From assembly GCF_014647215.1 (NCBI RefSeq), contig NZ_BMOT01000014.1:1-64000 (forward strand): a stretch of DNA of 64,000 nt, read 5' to 3'. Positions 1 through 9,954 of this stretch are shown one piece after another. Below the pieces are notes generated by a model that did not search any database, was not told the DNA's origin, and saw only the letters and a program-made list of their open reading frames with translations. Numbering within the stretch: position 1 is the first letter of the stretch; every line of letters begins with the position of its first letter. Source of the stretch: Shewanella aestuarii. GTDB lineage: Bacteria > Pseudomonadota > Gammaproteobacteria > Enterobacterales > Shewanellaceae. The translations under genes and the position numbers were made by a program.

Positions 1-78
1 GTGTGTCTAGAACTTTAATAACAGGTAAGCCAGCAGTTTGTGTGTCTAGAACTTTAATAACAGGTAATCCAGCAGTTT
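1..78. repeat. two 39-bp tandem repeats inside the truncated secreted-protein gene
   Basis: Positions 1-39 and 40-78 are the same 39 bases with a single difference (position 29 g versus position 68 t). A diverged third unit starts at 79. The repeat length is a multiple of three, so the frame is kept and the unit number can vary without a frameshift. More units may lie to the left of the window. Confidence 0.85.
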
Positions 79-160
79 GCGTTTCTAGAGTATTTGACGG
101 CGTAACTGTAGCAGCTGACAGAATGGTTACTACTGATAACGCAATTATTCCTTTAATCAT
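1..160 (-). CDS. secreted repeat protein, C-terminus outside window
   Basis: The reading frame begins at the ATG complement of 158-160, preceded on the minus strand by a purine-rich AAGAGAG stretch, and runs off the left edge after 53 codons. The N-terminus (MIKGIIALSVVTILSAATVT) looks like a cleavable signal peptide. It is followed by two identical 13-residue repeats of the form TQTAGLPVIKVLD, encoded by two 39-bp DNA repeats differing at one base, and a partial third unit. I do not recognise the family. The protein is probably exported; nothing more can be said without the missing part. Confidence 0.6.
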   Translation of the reverse strand, partial: MIKGIIALSVVTILSAATVTPSNTLETQTAGLPVIKVLDTQTAGLPVIKVLDT

Positions 161-254
161 TTTTTATCTCTCTTAGCTCAGGGTAATTATTAAATTGTTA
201 TTTTTGACAACTAACAATCTAAAAGCAGTTTCCGTGCCAATGTTGATAAATAGT

Positions 255-3200
255 TTAGTTTTTGTTTGGTAATTGCGGTTTAAATTTTGCTTTGTTGTTT
301 CTATCTACTGTTAAAAGTCGCTCGAAATCTTGCTCTGGAACGGGCTTGCTAAATATATAGCCTTGAATTTCTTCACAATTTAACGCTTTTAAAATATTGA
401 GTTGGGCATTATCCTCAACACCTTCTCCTACCACAGTTAAACCCATATTGTGTGCAATAGTGATGATTGAGTCGACCATCTTTAAATCGCGATCAGACTT
501 ATCAATATCATCCACAAATGATTTATCAATTTTTAAACAATTGATTGGAAAACGTTTAAGGTAAGATAATGATGAATAACCTGTACCAAAGTCATCTAAT
601 GCAAGGCTAACCCCCATTTTTGCAAGTTGTTGCATGACTTTAATCGCCTTTTCAGGGTTTTTAATCACAGTGCCTTCAGTGATTTCTAGCTCTAGATGTT
701 TTGCTGGTAACTTAGTTAGTCGTAAAATTGACTCTATTCTTTGCTGTAAATCAGCTAGCGCGAATTGACGTGACGATAAATTGACGGCAACGCGGCCATT
801 AAACAGACCTTGCTCTAACCACTTATGTGCAGCAAAACAGGCTTTACGCATTACAACGTCGCCTATTTCGACAATTAAACCATTTTCTTCAGCAAGTGGA
901 ATAAAATCATTAGGCGGAATAATTCCATGTTTGGGGTGATTTAACCTAACTAATGCTTCCATTCCTGCTAAGCAGTCATTTTTGAGATCGACTTTGGGCT
1001 GGTAATAAACTTCAAAATAGTCTTCTTTTAAGGCTTCTCGAATTAAATTTTCAACCTCTAATTGTCGTAACGCATTTTGATTAAGAGATTCTGAATAGAA
1101 TTGATAGCGGTTACCGCCAGCTGATTTTGCGTGATACATAGCAATGTCTGCTTTTCGAAGTAACGCTTGTTCATTTTGCTCATCTTCTGGATAAAGTACT
1201 ACGCCAATGCTGATCCCTAATACCAAACTTTCATCATTAAGTTCAAATGCAGGTTTGAGGGATTGAATAATATTTGATGCAATCATGGCACTTGAGCCGA
1301 TATCTGGGTTTTGATCAATCAATAATGCGAACTCATCACCGCCTAATCGATATAAACTGGCATGATTTGGAATTGTTTTTTTAATCCGCTCAGCAACGTT
1401 TATCAATAACTCATCACCGATTTGATGACCAAGGGAGTCATTAATGCGCTTAAAGTTATCCAGGTCTAATACCATTAAAGTATGGTGGATATCTTTTTTG
1501 ACTAAATTACTTAAGGTAACTTGTAAGCTAGAACGGTTAGGTAAACCGGTTAATAAGTCATTGTTGGTTAATTTACGTAATTCTTCTTCTTGCTGTTTAC
1601 GCCGAGTAATATCAGAAAAAACACCAACATAGTGGCTTGTTTCACCTTGCTCGTTATAAATAGCATCAATGGTTAATTCCATTAAAAAGAAGCTTTCATC
1701 ACCCTTTTTCGCTTCAATTTCACCATTCCAACGTCCTTGTTGACGTAAAGCCGTTCTAATTTGCTCTGAATAAGAATCTGGGTAACGGGTAAATGCGAGT
1801 TTCTGATTCATAAAGTTATCACGAGAGCAGGATGCTATTTCACAGCAAGCATCATTGACTTCCACAAAAACATAATCTTGATTCAAAATGAACATCCCCT
1901 CAGAGATGTTCTCAATTGCACGGGCAAAAAGTTTAAGCTGCTCTTCAACTTGTTTTATGTTGTTGATATCTTTAATTGTGCCCGTCATACGCACAGGATG
2001 ATCTTTCTGATCGCGCTCTACAATTTTGGCTCTGTCTAGAATCCACATCCATTGATTATTTCTCCCTTTCACTCGGTAGGCTATTTCGAAGTGATCTGTG
2101 ATATTGCTGAAATGATCATTGAGTGCTTTTTGAACTCTGGGTTGATCTATTGGGTGGATATTGCTCTCTTCACCAATTTTTCCTGAACGGTGACCATCTT
2201 GCGGAAAGTCCAACGTCCCCCAAATATTGGATCGAAATATTTTACCAGTTTCAATATCCCAGTCCCACATTTCATCGCCGCTGCCCCAAAGGGAAAGCTT
2301 AAGACGTTCTTCACTTAGAGCGATTTGTTTTTGAATTTCTCTTCGGCGCAATATCGCTTTTGTTATTAACAGTAAGATTACAAGTGATATGAAGCTATAA
2401 ATGATTTTCGCTCTCATAGAAAGCCACCATGGCGGAGAAATCACAACTTCTATATTTTTTATTGTAGATTTTGAACCAGTTGTTCTTTCTACAGCAAAAA
2501 CACTAAATTTATATGTTCCATGTGGTACATTCGTATAGGTTGCGGAATTAAAATTCTTGTTTGGTAGCCAATCTATATCTATACCTTCAAGTTTATAATA
2601 GAAGTCGAACTTGTTTATATTTGAACCAATTATATTAAAATCAAAAGTAAAGGGGTAATCAGAATGCTTTAAAGTAATGGATTTTTTGTACTTGACTGCT
2701 TGATCAAGTATTTTTGAGCCAATAGATACCTTTTCGTTAAAGATTGAAATGTTTTTTATTGATAATGAGTACAGCATCTTATTATTTAAAGAATTCAATA
2801 CTTCTTTAGGCGAAACATATGTTAATCCATAGGGACCACCAATTATTATTCCTGAATCAGTATCTATCGTTGATTGAGTGCTATAATCTGAAAGTATTCC
2901 ATTTTCAGTTGTAAGTTTAAGTTGTTTTTTATTTTTTATATCTAAAAGGTTTATTTCCATGTTAGATGGCGCAATTAATACATCATCTATTACGCTTAAG
3001 GAATACGTTATTTTATTGGTTTTAAGTAATTCAATTATTTTTTTATCTATTTTGTTATAAGCCATAATGGCAGTTCTTGAACCAAAATAAATTTGATTTT
3101 TATAGCTGACTAGACTAGCGACAAGTTCTTTTTCATATAATTTAATAACTTCTCCCTTAGTGTAAACAAGTAAGCCTTTTTGTGTAGCAATGTATATGTC

Positions 3201-4577
3201 TCCATCAATATATTCTAAATCAAATACAGGATGGTTTGTTCCTGTATCAATTGTTATTATTGATTCATTATCAATATTATAAAGCAGAATTTCTCCATCA
3301 AAAGTACCTGCCAGAAATTGATTGTCACTGATCTTTTTGAGCTTAACTGTATATTTGGGGGTGATTTGTGTAATTAAGCTTTTATCAAAAAGGCTTCGTT
3401 TTATCAATCCTGAAGAGGAACCGATAAAAATATTATCACCCATTGCTAAAACAGATTTATATCCCTCATTGGCAACTAATATGCCTCTTTTTTGATCTTT
3501 GCTTATTAGGTTTTCGTTTAAAACAATTATATTCTTATCATTATTTGCGATTACAATATTATTTCTGTTCTGGCTTATGGACCAAATTTTTTCTATGTTG
3601 AGGTTGATTTTTGAGGCTAAATTACCATTTATTGAAACGTGTTGAATTCCATTAGTGTAATCGGATAGGAATAAAGCATTTTCAGTTAGATAACTTATGG
3701 TAGAACTATTTTTTGCCAACTCGATGTTTAATTTTCCAATTTTTTTTATTTTATTATTTACCCCCTCGATGTCGACAGATAATATTTCGCTTAAACTAAA
3801 TATTAATATTGAATTCTTTTTCTTATTAAAGGCTATTGATGAAACTTGATTTTTTAATATTTGTTTTCCATCATAAAATAGCCCTGAAAGTGTAGATGTT
3901 AGTATTTTTCTGTTGAATATTTCAAAGTCGGTTGATTCATTTGATTTTATTTGAGTTAGGCCTTCTTTACTTGTTAAGTATATTTCGCCGTTAAAGTTCC
4001 TGATATATATGTCATCATTGAGTGTTCTTATTTTTTTTATTTCTTTGAACTTTTCATTTTCTACATGTCTTTTTTCATTTGTGAATTTTGTATTAAAAAT
4101 ATAGATTTCATTGTTTAATCCTACATATGTAAGATTATTTTCACTATGTAATGCCCAAATAACAGAATTTGATATAGGATGATTATCTTTTGCTAAAGAG
4201 AAGGTTTCCGTATATTTATCAAATATTGCCAAGCCTTTATCCGTGCCTACTAATAATCTATCTTGATCGTCTATAATGAGATTACGAATAAATGAGCTGG
4301 GTAATCCGCTGCCATTATCTTCAGCGTAAAAATGGGTGAACTCAGTTCCGTCAAATCGATTTAGGCCATTAACCGTTCCTATCCAAACATATCCCTCGCT
4401 GTCTTCTACAATGCTGGTTACTGTGTTTTGAGATAGGCCATTAGCAACAGTATAAGACTCATAATTGAGGATAATATCTAGTTGTTCTTCATTGAAGTCA
4501 GAAAAAGACATGGCAAACGCGAATGATGCTTGAAAAAAAGTAAAGATCAGCAGTAGAAAAGGTAAAATTTTAGGCAT
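255..4577 (-). CDS. beta-propeller sensor with PAS, GGDEF and EAL domains (c-di-GMP turnover)
   Basis: This 1440-residue protein is a membrane-bound cyclic-di-GMP enzyme. In order: signal peptide (about 1-22), a long periplasmic region of two-component-regulator propeller repeats (about 30-620, with units such as GYVWIGTVNGLNRFDG), a Y_Y_Y-type domain (about 640-710), one transmembrane helix (about 720-742), two PAS domains (about 755-880 and 885-990), a GGDEF domain with intact GGDEF near 1078, and an EAL domain with MEALVRL near 1205 and DDFGTGYSS near 1326. Both catalytic domains keep their signature residues, so it could make or degrade c-di-GMP. No RxxD inhibitory site precedes GGDEF. 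The propeller/Y_Y_Y input is more familiar from hybrid histidine kinases. It stands alone on the minus strand; the ligand is unknown. Confidence 0.9.
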   Translation of the reverse strand: MPKILPFLLLIFTFFQASFAFAMSFSDFNEEQLDIILNYESYTVANGLSQNTVTSIVEDSEGYVWIGTVNGLNRFDGTEFTHFYAEDNGSGLPSSFIRNLIIDDQDRLLVGTDKGLAIFDKYTETFSLAKDNHPISNSVIWALHSENNLTYVGLNNEIYIFNTKFTNEKRHVENEKFKEIKKIRTLNDDIYIRNFNGEIYLTSKEGLTQIKSNESTDFEIFNRKILTSTLSGLFYDGKQILKNQVSSIAFNKKKNSILIFSLSEILSVDIEGVNNKIKKIGKLNIELAKNSSTISYLTENALFLSDYTNGIQHVSINGNLASKINLNIEKIWSISQNRNNIVIANNDKNIIVLNENLISKDQKRGILVANEGYKSVLAMGDNIFIGSSSGLIKRSLFDKSLITQITPKYTVKLKKISDNQFLAGTFDGEILLYNIDNESIITIDTGTNHPVFDLEYIDGDIYIATQKGLLVYTKGEVIKLYEKELVASLVSYKNQIYFGSRTAIMAYNKIDKKIIELLKTNKITYSLSVIDDVLIAPSNMEINLLDIKNKKQLKLTTENGILSDYSTQSTIDTDSGIIIGGPYGLTYVSPKEVLNSLNNKMLYSLSIKNISIFNEKVSIGSKILDQAVKYKKSITLKHSDYPFTFDFNIIGSNINKFDFYYKLEGIDIDWLPNKNFNSATYTNVPHGTYKFSVFAVERTTGSKSTIKNIEVVISPPWWLSMRAKIIYSFISLVILLLITKAILRRREIQKQIALSEERLKLSLWGSGDEMWDWDIETGKIFRSNIWGTLDFPQDGHRSGKIGEESNIHPIDQPRVQKALNDHFSNITDHFEIAYRVKGRNNQWMWILDRAKIVERDQKDHPVRMTGTIKDINNIKQVEEQLKLFARAIENISEGMFILNQDYVFVEVNDACCEIASCSRDNFMNQKLAFTRYPDSYSEQIRTALRQQGRWNGEIEAKKGDESFFLMELTIDAIYNEQGETSHYVGVFSDITRRKQQEEELRKLTNNDLLTGLPNRSSLQVTLSNLVKKDIHHTLMVLDLDNFKRINDSLGHQIGDELLINVAERIKKTIPNHASLYRLGGDEFALLIDQNPDIGSSAMIASNIIQSLKPAFELNDESLVLGISIGVVLYPEDEQNEQALLRKADIAMYHAKSAGGNRYQFYSESLNQNALRQLEVENLIREALKEDYFEVYYQPKVDLKNDCLAGMEALVRLNHPKHGIIPPNDFIPLAEENGLIVEIGDVVMRKACFAAHKWLEQGLFNGRVAVNLSSRQFALADLQQRIESILRLTKLPAKHLELEITEGTVIKNPEKAIKVMQQLAKMGVSLALDDFGTGYSSLSYLKRFPINCLKIDKSFVDDIDKSDRDLKMVDSIITIAHNMGLTVVGEGVEDNAQLNILKALNCEEIQGYIFSKPVPEQDFERLLTVDRNNKAKFKPQLPNKN

Positions 4578-4858
4578 AATTTATTTTTCTTGTTCTCGTA
4601 GATGCCAAGTAGAAGCAGTTAGTTGCCTACTTTTTCAGAATCCAGGGTGTTTGTCAAAAGTCTGTTAAGTAAATTGGTTTGAATGTTGTTTTTATGTACC
4701 AAGTTCAAACCCTTGTTATTCTTAGATAACAGTATTTTACCGATAATACATATGCTTAATTAGCGATTTACGCTAATAGAAAACATAAATTTAGCTGTTT
4801 ATGTCGATAGCACTGTTGTAGAAATTTAAATTAATATTTTTACAACAGTGCACTTAGT
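4578..4858. other. intergenic region with a perfect 11-bp inverted repeat
   Basis: No gene is seen. Just beyond the stop of the M16 protease gene is GCACTGTTGTA (4810-4820) and its exact complement (4841-4851), separated by a 20-bp AT-only loop. There is no U-tract on either side, so an intrinsic terminator is uncertain; a protein-binding palindrome or mRNA 3'-end stabiliser is possible. The promoter of the upstream minus-strand sensor gene should not lie here, because that gene starts at 4577 and reads leftwards; its promoter is within 4578-4800. Confidence 0.5.
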
Positions 4859-7645
4859 CTAAAAGTTAAATTTTTCAGCTGCTTGTTTGAATGCTCTTAG
4901 ATCTGAAATCATATTGTCAGACGTAAGCTGCTGTTTTGAGTGTTGTTCTCCACAGCTGAATAAGACTAGGCGGTCACAGTGCTTACTGCGCATTCGCTGC
5001 ATCATAAACTTAATTAAATCTGCTCTGGTTAATGTTTCAACTTTAGCGGCAACACTTTCACGTTGGTCAAACTGATAGTCTCTATTACCCAAGCTGACCC
5101 AATAACGTTGGCCTCGGGTTTTGAGGTTTGAGTCATGCTCCATTATTTGGCTAATTAAACCTTGTTTGGTGCTTTCCCATTGCTCATTGGTGATTTGCAT
5201 AACGGCATAACTAAAATCTGCAATAAATTCGTCAATGGCTTCAAGTAAAACCCTCGGCCCGGTGGAAGGGGATTGAATATAAAAAATCATTCCAGGGTGG
5301 CGATTGAGGGGTAAATATCCGGTGCCAACCATATAGCCTAGCTGTTGTCTTGTGCGTAACTCATGAAAAAACGTTGATGACATTGTATGGTTCAATAGGC
5401 TAAACAGCGCCATTTTCTCAGTCGTTGCCTTGGTCGATTGATAATAAACAATGATGGCACTATCTTGATGTTGAATAGATTTTTCTCTTAACAGGGTACC
5501 AACACCCTGCAAATCAACAAGCTCTCTTGATGACTCATTGCTGGGTTTTGAAACCAGAGACAATAGATGTTCTAAACGTTTGCCTAATGCTTGCGCTTCA
5601 GATACTAACCAATCACCGTAAACCAGTCCTTCTAGATAAACCTTTTCAAAAAAGTCGCTCACATGTTGATGCAACTCATCTAAGGAAATCGTTTCGAGTT
5701 CTTCTGCCATTCTTGCTGGTTCAAAACTGCGCTTCTGTAGGGTAACGGTCAAACTGGTAAACAGTTGTGAAATGGGTTTCGCTTGAGCAACATTATGCCA
5801 ACTCCGCAAAATTTGTTTACGGATCATGTCAAATCTGTCTTGGGTAAAATTACGTTCACGCGCTTTGTGAATGATTAACGATAATAAACTTTCTTGATTA
5901 CCAGTAAAGCCTGTGAGATGTAAGGTAATTCCGCCTTGATGCGGATAAATATTATAATTTAGACCAGCCACTTCAGCTTGATAGGTTGATTCGGTTAAAT
6001 AATCGAGTAGCAGCTCAACGTAAAGTCGTGTCAGTGTCGCATGGCGAGGTGACAGACTGGCTTTTTGTGAATCAAGTGATAAGTACAAATGGCCTTTTGG
6101 GACATTGAATTCATCATCCTTTCTATGCCAAAGGCGATAACCTTCACCCTCTGCAACAATCACCGGAACCTTTGTTTGGCTTAATTCTGATCTAGATTGT
6201 GGGTTAGGCACAATAAAGGGATTAGCTTTAGGCAGTGCTAGTTCAGATCTGATTTCTGATTGTTGCCAATAATCCAATCTTGAGGGCGCAATATCCGATA
6301 CTTTATAGGGGGTGTGGTACCAGGCGGCTTGTTTATTGGTATCTTGATCTTGTGCAACAACCTGAAGACGCATATTGAGCGGGTGCATGAGGTCCAGCAA
6401 TGAACGTGCTTCAGCAATATCTAGCTTGTCCATACGGTAGTCACCGTAAACCACATCCTCAATGGCATAATGATGCATATTAATGCTGAGATGGCTGGCA
6501 AGATCTAATGCTTTAATTTGTTCTTGAAACCGAAAAGCAGTATTCAACAGGTTTGCGCGTTCTTGATAGCGCCATTCTTCTAATCCTGTGAGCTTTATTA
6601 AGTGAATGTATTCAAAAATACACTTCACAACATCATCGATAGCTTTATAACCTTTGTCGGTTAATTGCACGCTCACTGAGTAATCTTTAAAGTTAAAACC
6701 ATTAATGCCACCGCCCGCGGATAAATTATTCGCCAGGCCTTGTTCTTTTAAATATGACAGCAAGCTGCCTGGACTTTCGTTACCTAATAAATGGCTGATG
6801 AAGGTTAAAGGTTTACGTTTATAAAATTGGTCAATACCTGGAAGGGCGAAGTTCACACTGATTCGTTTTTGTTGCTTTAGCGGCACGATTGCAATTTGTT
6901 TCAGGCGCTCGGCATCGGTGACCAGTAATGCTTCAGGATAGTGTTTACTTACTCCGCGATTAACTATCGATTCAAAATAGGTTTTTGCCCAAGTTTCTAA
7001 TTGGTCTAAAGAGTCCGGTGCGACCAAACATAATGTCATGATGTTGGCACAATATTGTTGTTGATAAAATGCTAGTAACTCTTCACGTAAAACCGATTCC
7101 GGACCATCTAGGGTGGTTAAATTACCTACTGAAAATTTTGAGAAAGGATGCGCCTGATTAGTGGTTTCTTTTTGTACTTGATAAACGCGGCGAATGTCAT
7201 CTTTTAGCTTAAGACTATATTCCGATTCAATCGCATGACGTTCTCTATCGACTAATTCGATATCAAATTTTGGCGCAATAAAAAACTGGCTAAATCTGTC
7301 GAGGGACTCTTCAAACACGTCGGCATTGATAGTATAGAAAAAATTGGTTTGCTCGGTACCTGTCCAAGCATTGTTATTGCCACCATGTTGATTAATAAAA
7401 GCATGGTATTCACCAGGATCTGGGTATTTCTCTGTGCCTAAAAACAGCATGTGTTCTAAAAAGTGCGCCATACCAGGTCGCTCAACTGGGTCGTCAAAGT
7501 GTCCCACTTGAACGGCCATTGAGGCAGCAGCTTGATTAGATTGAACATCTTCAACCAATAATACCCGAAGTTTATTTGAGAGACGGATATAACGATATAA
7601 GCGATGATCATTTTGACTTTTATGTATTGCTGGAAAATCGGACAA
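4859..7645 (-). CDS. M16 family zinc metallopeptidase (insulinase/pitrilysin-like)
   Basis: A 928-residue four-domain M16 peptidase. The inverted zinc motif HFLEH is at residues 61-65 and the downstream glutamate lies in the ERHAIESEY stretch near 135-142, so the active site is complete. Length and order of domains fit pitrilysin and insulin-degrading enzymes (about 930-960 residues), which degrade small peptides inside a closed chamber. Unlike E. coli pitrilysin there is no obvious signal peptide at the N-terminus (MSDFPAIHKSQ), so it may be cytoplasmic. Transcribed alone on the minus strand, divergent from sixA. The family call is firm; orthology to ptrA specifically is less certain. Confidence 0.88.
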   Translation of the reverse strand: MSDFPAIHKSQNDHRLYRYIRLSNKLRVLLVEDVQSNQAAASMAVQVGHFDDPVERPGMAHFLEHMLFLGTEKYPDPGEYHAFINQHGGNNNAWTGTEQTNFFYTINADVFEESLDRFSQFFIAPKFDIELVDRERHAIESEYSLKLKDDIRRVYQVQKETTNQAHPFSKFSVGNLTTLDGPESVLREELLAFYQQQYCANIMTLCLVAPDSLDQLETWAKTYFESIVNRGVSKHYPEALLVTDAERLKQIAIVPLKQQKRISVNFALPGIDQFYKRKPLTFISHLLGNESPGSLLSYLKEQGLANNLSAGGGINGFNFKDYSVSVQLTDKGYKAIDDVVKCIFEYIHLIKLTGLEEWRYQERANLLNTAFRFQEQIKALDLASHLSINMHHYAIEDVVYGDYRMDKLDIAEARSLLDLMHPLNMRLQVVAQDQDTNKQAAWYHTPYKVSDIAPSRLDYWQQSEIRSELALPKANPFIVPNPQSRSELSQTKVPVIVAEGEGYRLWHRKDDEFNVPKGHLYLSLDSQKASLSPRHATLTRLYVELLLDYLTESTYQAEVAGLNYNIYPHQGGITLHLTGFTGNQESLLSLIIHKARERNFTQDRFDMIRKQILRSWHNVAQAKPISQLFTSLTVTLQKRSFEPARMAEELETISLDELHQHVSDFFEKVYLEGLVYGDWLVSEAQALGKRLEHLLSLVSKPSNESSRELVDLQGVGTLLREKSIQHQDSAIIVYYQSTKATTEKMALFSLLNHTMSSTFFHELRTRQQLGYMVGTGYLPLNRHPGMIFYIQSPSTGPRVLLEAIDEFIADFSYAVMQITNEQWESTKQGLISQIMEHDSNLKTRGQRYWVSLGNRDYQFDQRESVAAKVETLTRADLIKFMMQRMRSKHCDRLVLFSCGEQHSKQQLTSDNMISDLRAFKQAAEKFNF

Positions 7646-7834
7646 GTGAAGGCTCCAGGTAACGGTTCTAGTTATATATTGATATTGTTATCAGTTTTTA
7701 GCAAATAACTCGCGATACTTTTATTTTGTTTATCGACTAAAGTTGAGTTAATTTTTGTTGGTGGACGGTTTCGTCTGCGTCTTAATGAGGCTACAATTGG
7801 TTCACGAGTAAATAAGATTGAAATCGAGTGTAGT

Positions 7835-8302
7835 ATGCAGTTGTTTTTGATGCGTCATGGTGAAGCCAGTTTTGATGCGCCATCGGATCGCGAAAGGATG
7901 TTAACGCATAACGGGAGATACCAAACTGGCCAAATGGCTGGTTTGCTCAATAACCATATTTCTCAGCTAGATTTGGTTTTAGTCAGTCCTTATCTACGCG
8001 CTCAGCAAACTTGGCAGGTAGTTAGTAAACACTTACCTAAAGCTCGTAAATGTGTGGTATTGGATGACATTACGCCTTCAGGCGATCCAAGAAAAGCTGC
8101 CGATGTTATTTTAGCTTATGCCGAACAATATAAAGCCGATACCGTGTTAGTGATTACTCACATGCCGATTGTCGGTTTTTTAGTCAGCGAACTTGTTGCG
8201 GGTGCTGAACCTCCGATTTTTGCCACATCTGCTTTCGTACAAATTGATAAGCATATGGAAGTCGCTAGTTTAGTCGGGATGAATTATCCGTTAGCGGGTT
8301 AA
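7835..8302 (+). CDS. sixA: phosphohistidine phosphatase SixA
   Basis: A 155-residue protein of the histidine phosphatase (RHG) superfamily. The phosphoacceptor motif RHGEAS is at residues 7-12 and a second conserved histidine is in VITHMPIVGFL. SixA removes phosphate from histidine on phosphotransfer proteins such as ArcB or NPr. It is immediately followed by convergent smrB and then prmB and aroC, the same neighbourhood as in E. coli, which supports the symbol. Confidence 0.9.
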   Translation: MQLFLMRHGEASFDAPSDRERMLTHNGRYQTGQMAGLLNNHISQLDLVLVSPYLRAQQTWQVVSKHLPKARKCVVLDDITPSGDPRKAADVILAYAEQYKADTVLVITHMPIVGFLVSELVAGAEPPIFATSAFVQIDKHMEVASLVGMNYPLAG

Positions 8303-8340
8303 TCGGTAATGGGTCATTCAATAAACTCGCAGGTTCGTTA

Positions 8341-8868
8341 TTATCTTCTATGTGGCTGTTCGCCAATATCAATTAATACCAATAGCGCAGCATCGCCACC
8401 CCATTCTTTAGGAGCTTGATGAAACGCTTTTACTTTGGGGTGTTGAGCTAGCCACATTGGTATTTGTTGCTTCAAAATACCCATTCCATATCCATGCATC
8501 ACGCTACAGCAAATACTGTTTTGTTTCACGCAAGCTTGAATTAAGGCAGCAAGTTCTAGTTTGGCTTCTGACTGTCTTAAACCATGTAAATCCAGTAATA
8601 AGTCAGGAACATAATCACCACGACGTAAACGTTTAAGTTCTATATTATCAACATTTTCGTTGGCCCAGCGCATTGGGCCCGTTACCGGAAGTAAAGGTTG
8701 ATAAGTGTCAGAAAAGTAGCTGCTAGCATGAATTTGCTGCGCTTTAATTTCTACTTGTTGCTTGGCTTTTACGGGTTGTTTGAAGTGATGGGCTTGTTGC
8801 TTTATCGGTTTGATGCCAGCAACAAGATCACTAAACGACTCGAAATCAGTGATATTTTTGTCATTCAT
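8341..8868 (-). CDS. smrB: Smr-domain endonuclease SmrB (YfcN)
   Basis: A 175-residue protein with a C-terminal Smr domain. The LDLHG motif is at 92-96 and HGYGMGILK near 124-132, both hallmarks of the domain. In E. coli SmrB is a ribosome-associated nuclease that cleaves mRNA between collided ribosomes; the same role is inferred here from family and synteny. The N-terminal 80 residues are polar and probably a ribosome-binding extension. It is divergent from prmB, as in enterics, with 79 bp between the start codons. Confidence 0.88.
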   Translation of the reverse strand: MNDKNITDFESFSDLVAGIKPIKQQAHHFKQPVKAKQQVEIKAQQIHASSYFSDTYQPLLPVTGPMRWANENVDNIELKRLRRGDYVPDLLLDLHGLRQSEAKLELAALIQACVKQNSICCSVMHGYGMGILKQQIPMWLAQHPKVKAFHQAPKEWGGDAALLVLIDIGEQPHRR

Positions 8869-8947
8869 GGCGATATTGTATTGAATTCTAGGCCATCTTA
8901 ATAGACATCAGTTACAATGCAGCAGAACTATTTTGTAGGAGTGTGTT

Positions 8948-9892
8948 TTGGATAAAATTTTTGTAGATGAAGCGGTCACGGAACTGCGCACCATTGGCGA
9001 TATGCTACGTTGGGCTGTGAGCCGTTTTAACGATGCCGGTATTTATTATGGCCATGGTACTGATAATGCTTGGGATGAAGCCATTGCATTAGTTTTTCAT
9101 GCATTACACCTACCAGAAGAAATTGGTCAGCAAGTGATTCATTCAAACTTAACCAGCAGTGAAAAGCATAAAATTGTTGAGTTGATCATTCGCCGAGTAC
9201 GTGAACGTTTGCCTGTACCTTATTTAACCAATAAAGCGCGTTTTGCTGGATTAGAATTTTTTGTTGATGAGCGCGTATTAGTGCCACGTTCGCCAATTGC
9301 TGAAATGATCAATAATCATTTCAGTCCATGGCTATATAACAAGCCTGTTCATAGAATTATGGATTTGTGTACCGGTAGCGCCTGTATTGCTATTGCATGT
9401 GCTTATGCTTTTGAAGATGCTGAAGTTGATGCGCTTGACATTAGTGAAGATGCGCTTGAAGTGGCTCAAATTAATATTGAAACACTTGGCGTATTAGAAC
9501 GAGTGTTCCCGATCCAGTCTGATTTATTCTCGGCTATTCCTAAAGGCCCCCACTACGATTTGATCGTATCAAACCCGCCTTACGTAGATGAGGATGACAT
9601 TGGCGATATGCCAAACGAGTATCATCACGAACCTGCGATTGGCTTAGCTTCCGGTCGTGATGGGTTGGATTTAACCAAGCGGATTTTAGCCAATGCCGCA
9701 GATTATTTGACCGACAGTGGTCTTTTAGTGGTTGAGGTGGGGAATTCAATGGTGCACTTAATGGAACAATTCCCTGATGTGCCATTTACCTGGGTAGATT
9801 TTGAATTTGGCGGAGACGGTGTGTTTGTATTAACCCGTGATCAGCTAGTTGAAAATGAATCACTTTTTGCCATCTATAAAGATAGTGAATAA
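8948..9892 (+). CDS. prmB: ribosomal protein uL3 glutamine N5-methyltransferase PrmB
   Basis: A 314-residue SAM-dependent methyltransferase of the HemK/PrmA-B group that methylates glutamine in ribosomal protein L3. SAM-binding [10 protein letters not shown] is at 139-148 and the catalytic NPPY is at 209-212. The start is a TTG at 8948, chosen because AGGAG lies 6 bp upstream (8937-8941) and the N-terminus matches the family. It is followed after 62 bp by aroC in the same direction, the order also seen in E. coli. Confidence 0.92.
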   Translation: MDKIFVDEAVTELRTIGDMLRWAVSRFNDAGIYYGHGTDNAWDEAIALVFHALHLPEEIGQQVIHSNLTSSEKHKIVELIIRRVRERLPVPYLTNKARFAGLEFFVDERVLVPRSPIAEMINNHFSPWLYNKPVHRIMDLCTGSACIAIACAYAFEDAEVDALDISEDALEVAQINIETLGVLERVFPIQSDLFSAIPKGPHYDLIVSNPPYVDEDDIGDMPNEYHHEPAIGLASGRDGLDLTKRILANAADYLTDSGLLVVEVGNSMVHLMEQFPDVPFTWVDFEFGGDGVFVLTRDQLVENESLFAIYKDSE

Positions 9893-9954
9893 GAACCTTG
9901 TATTAGTGTACCATTACACTACTCAGTGTTTACTTGTGAAGGGATAAAGGGCGC

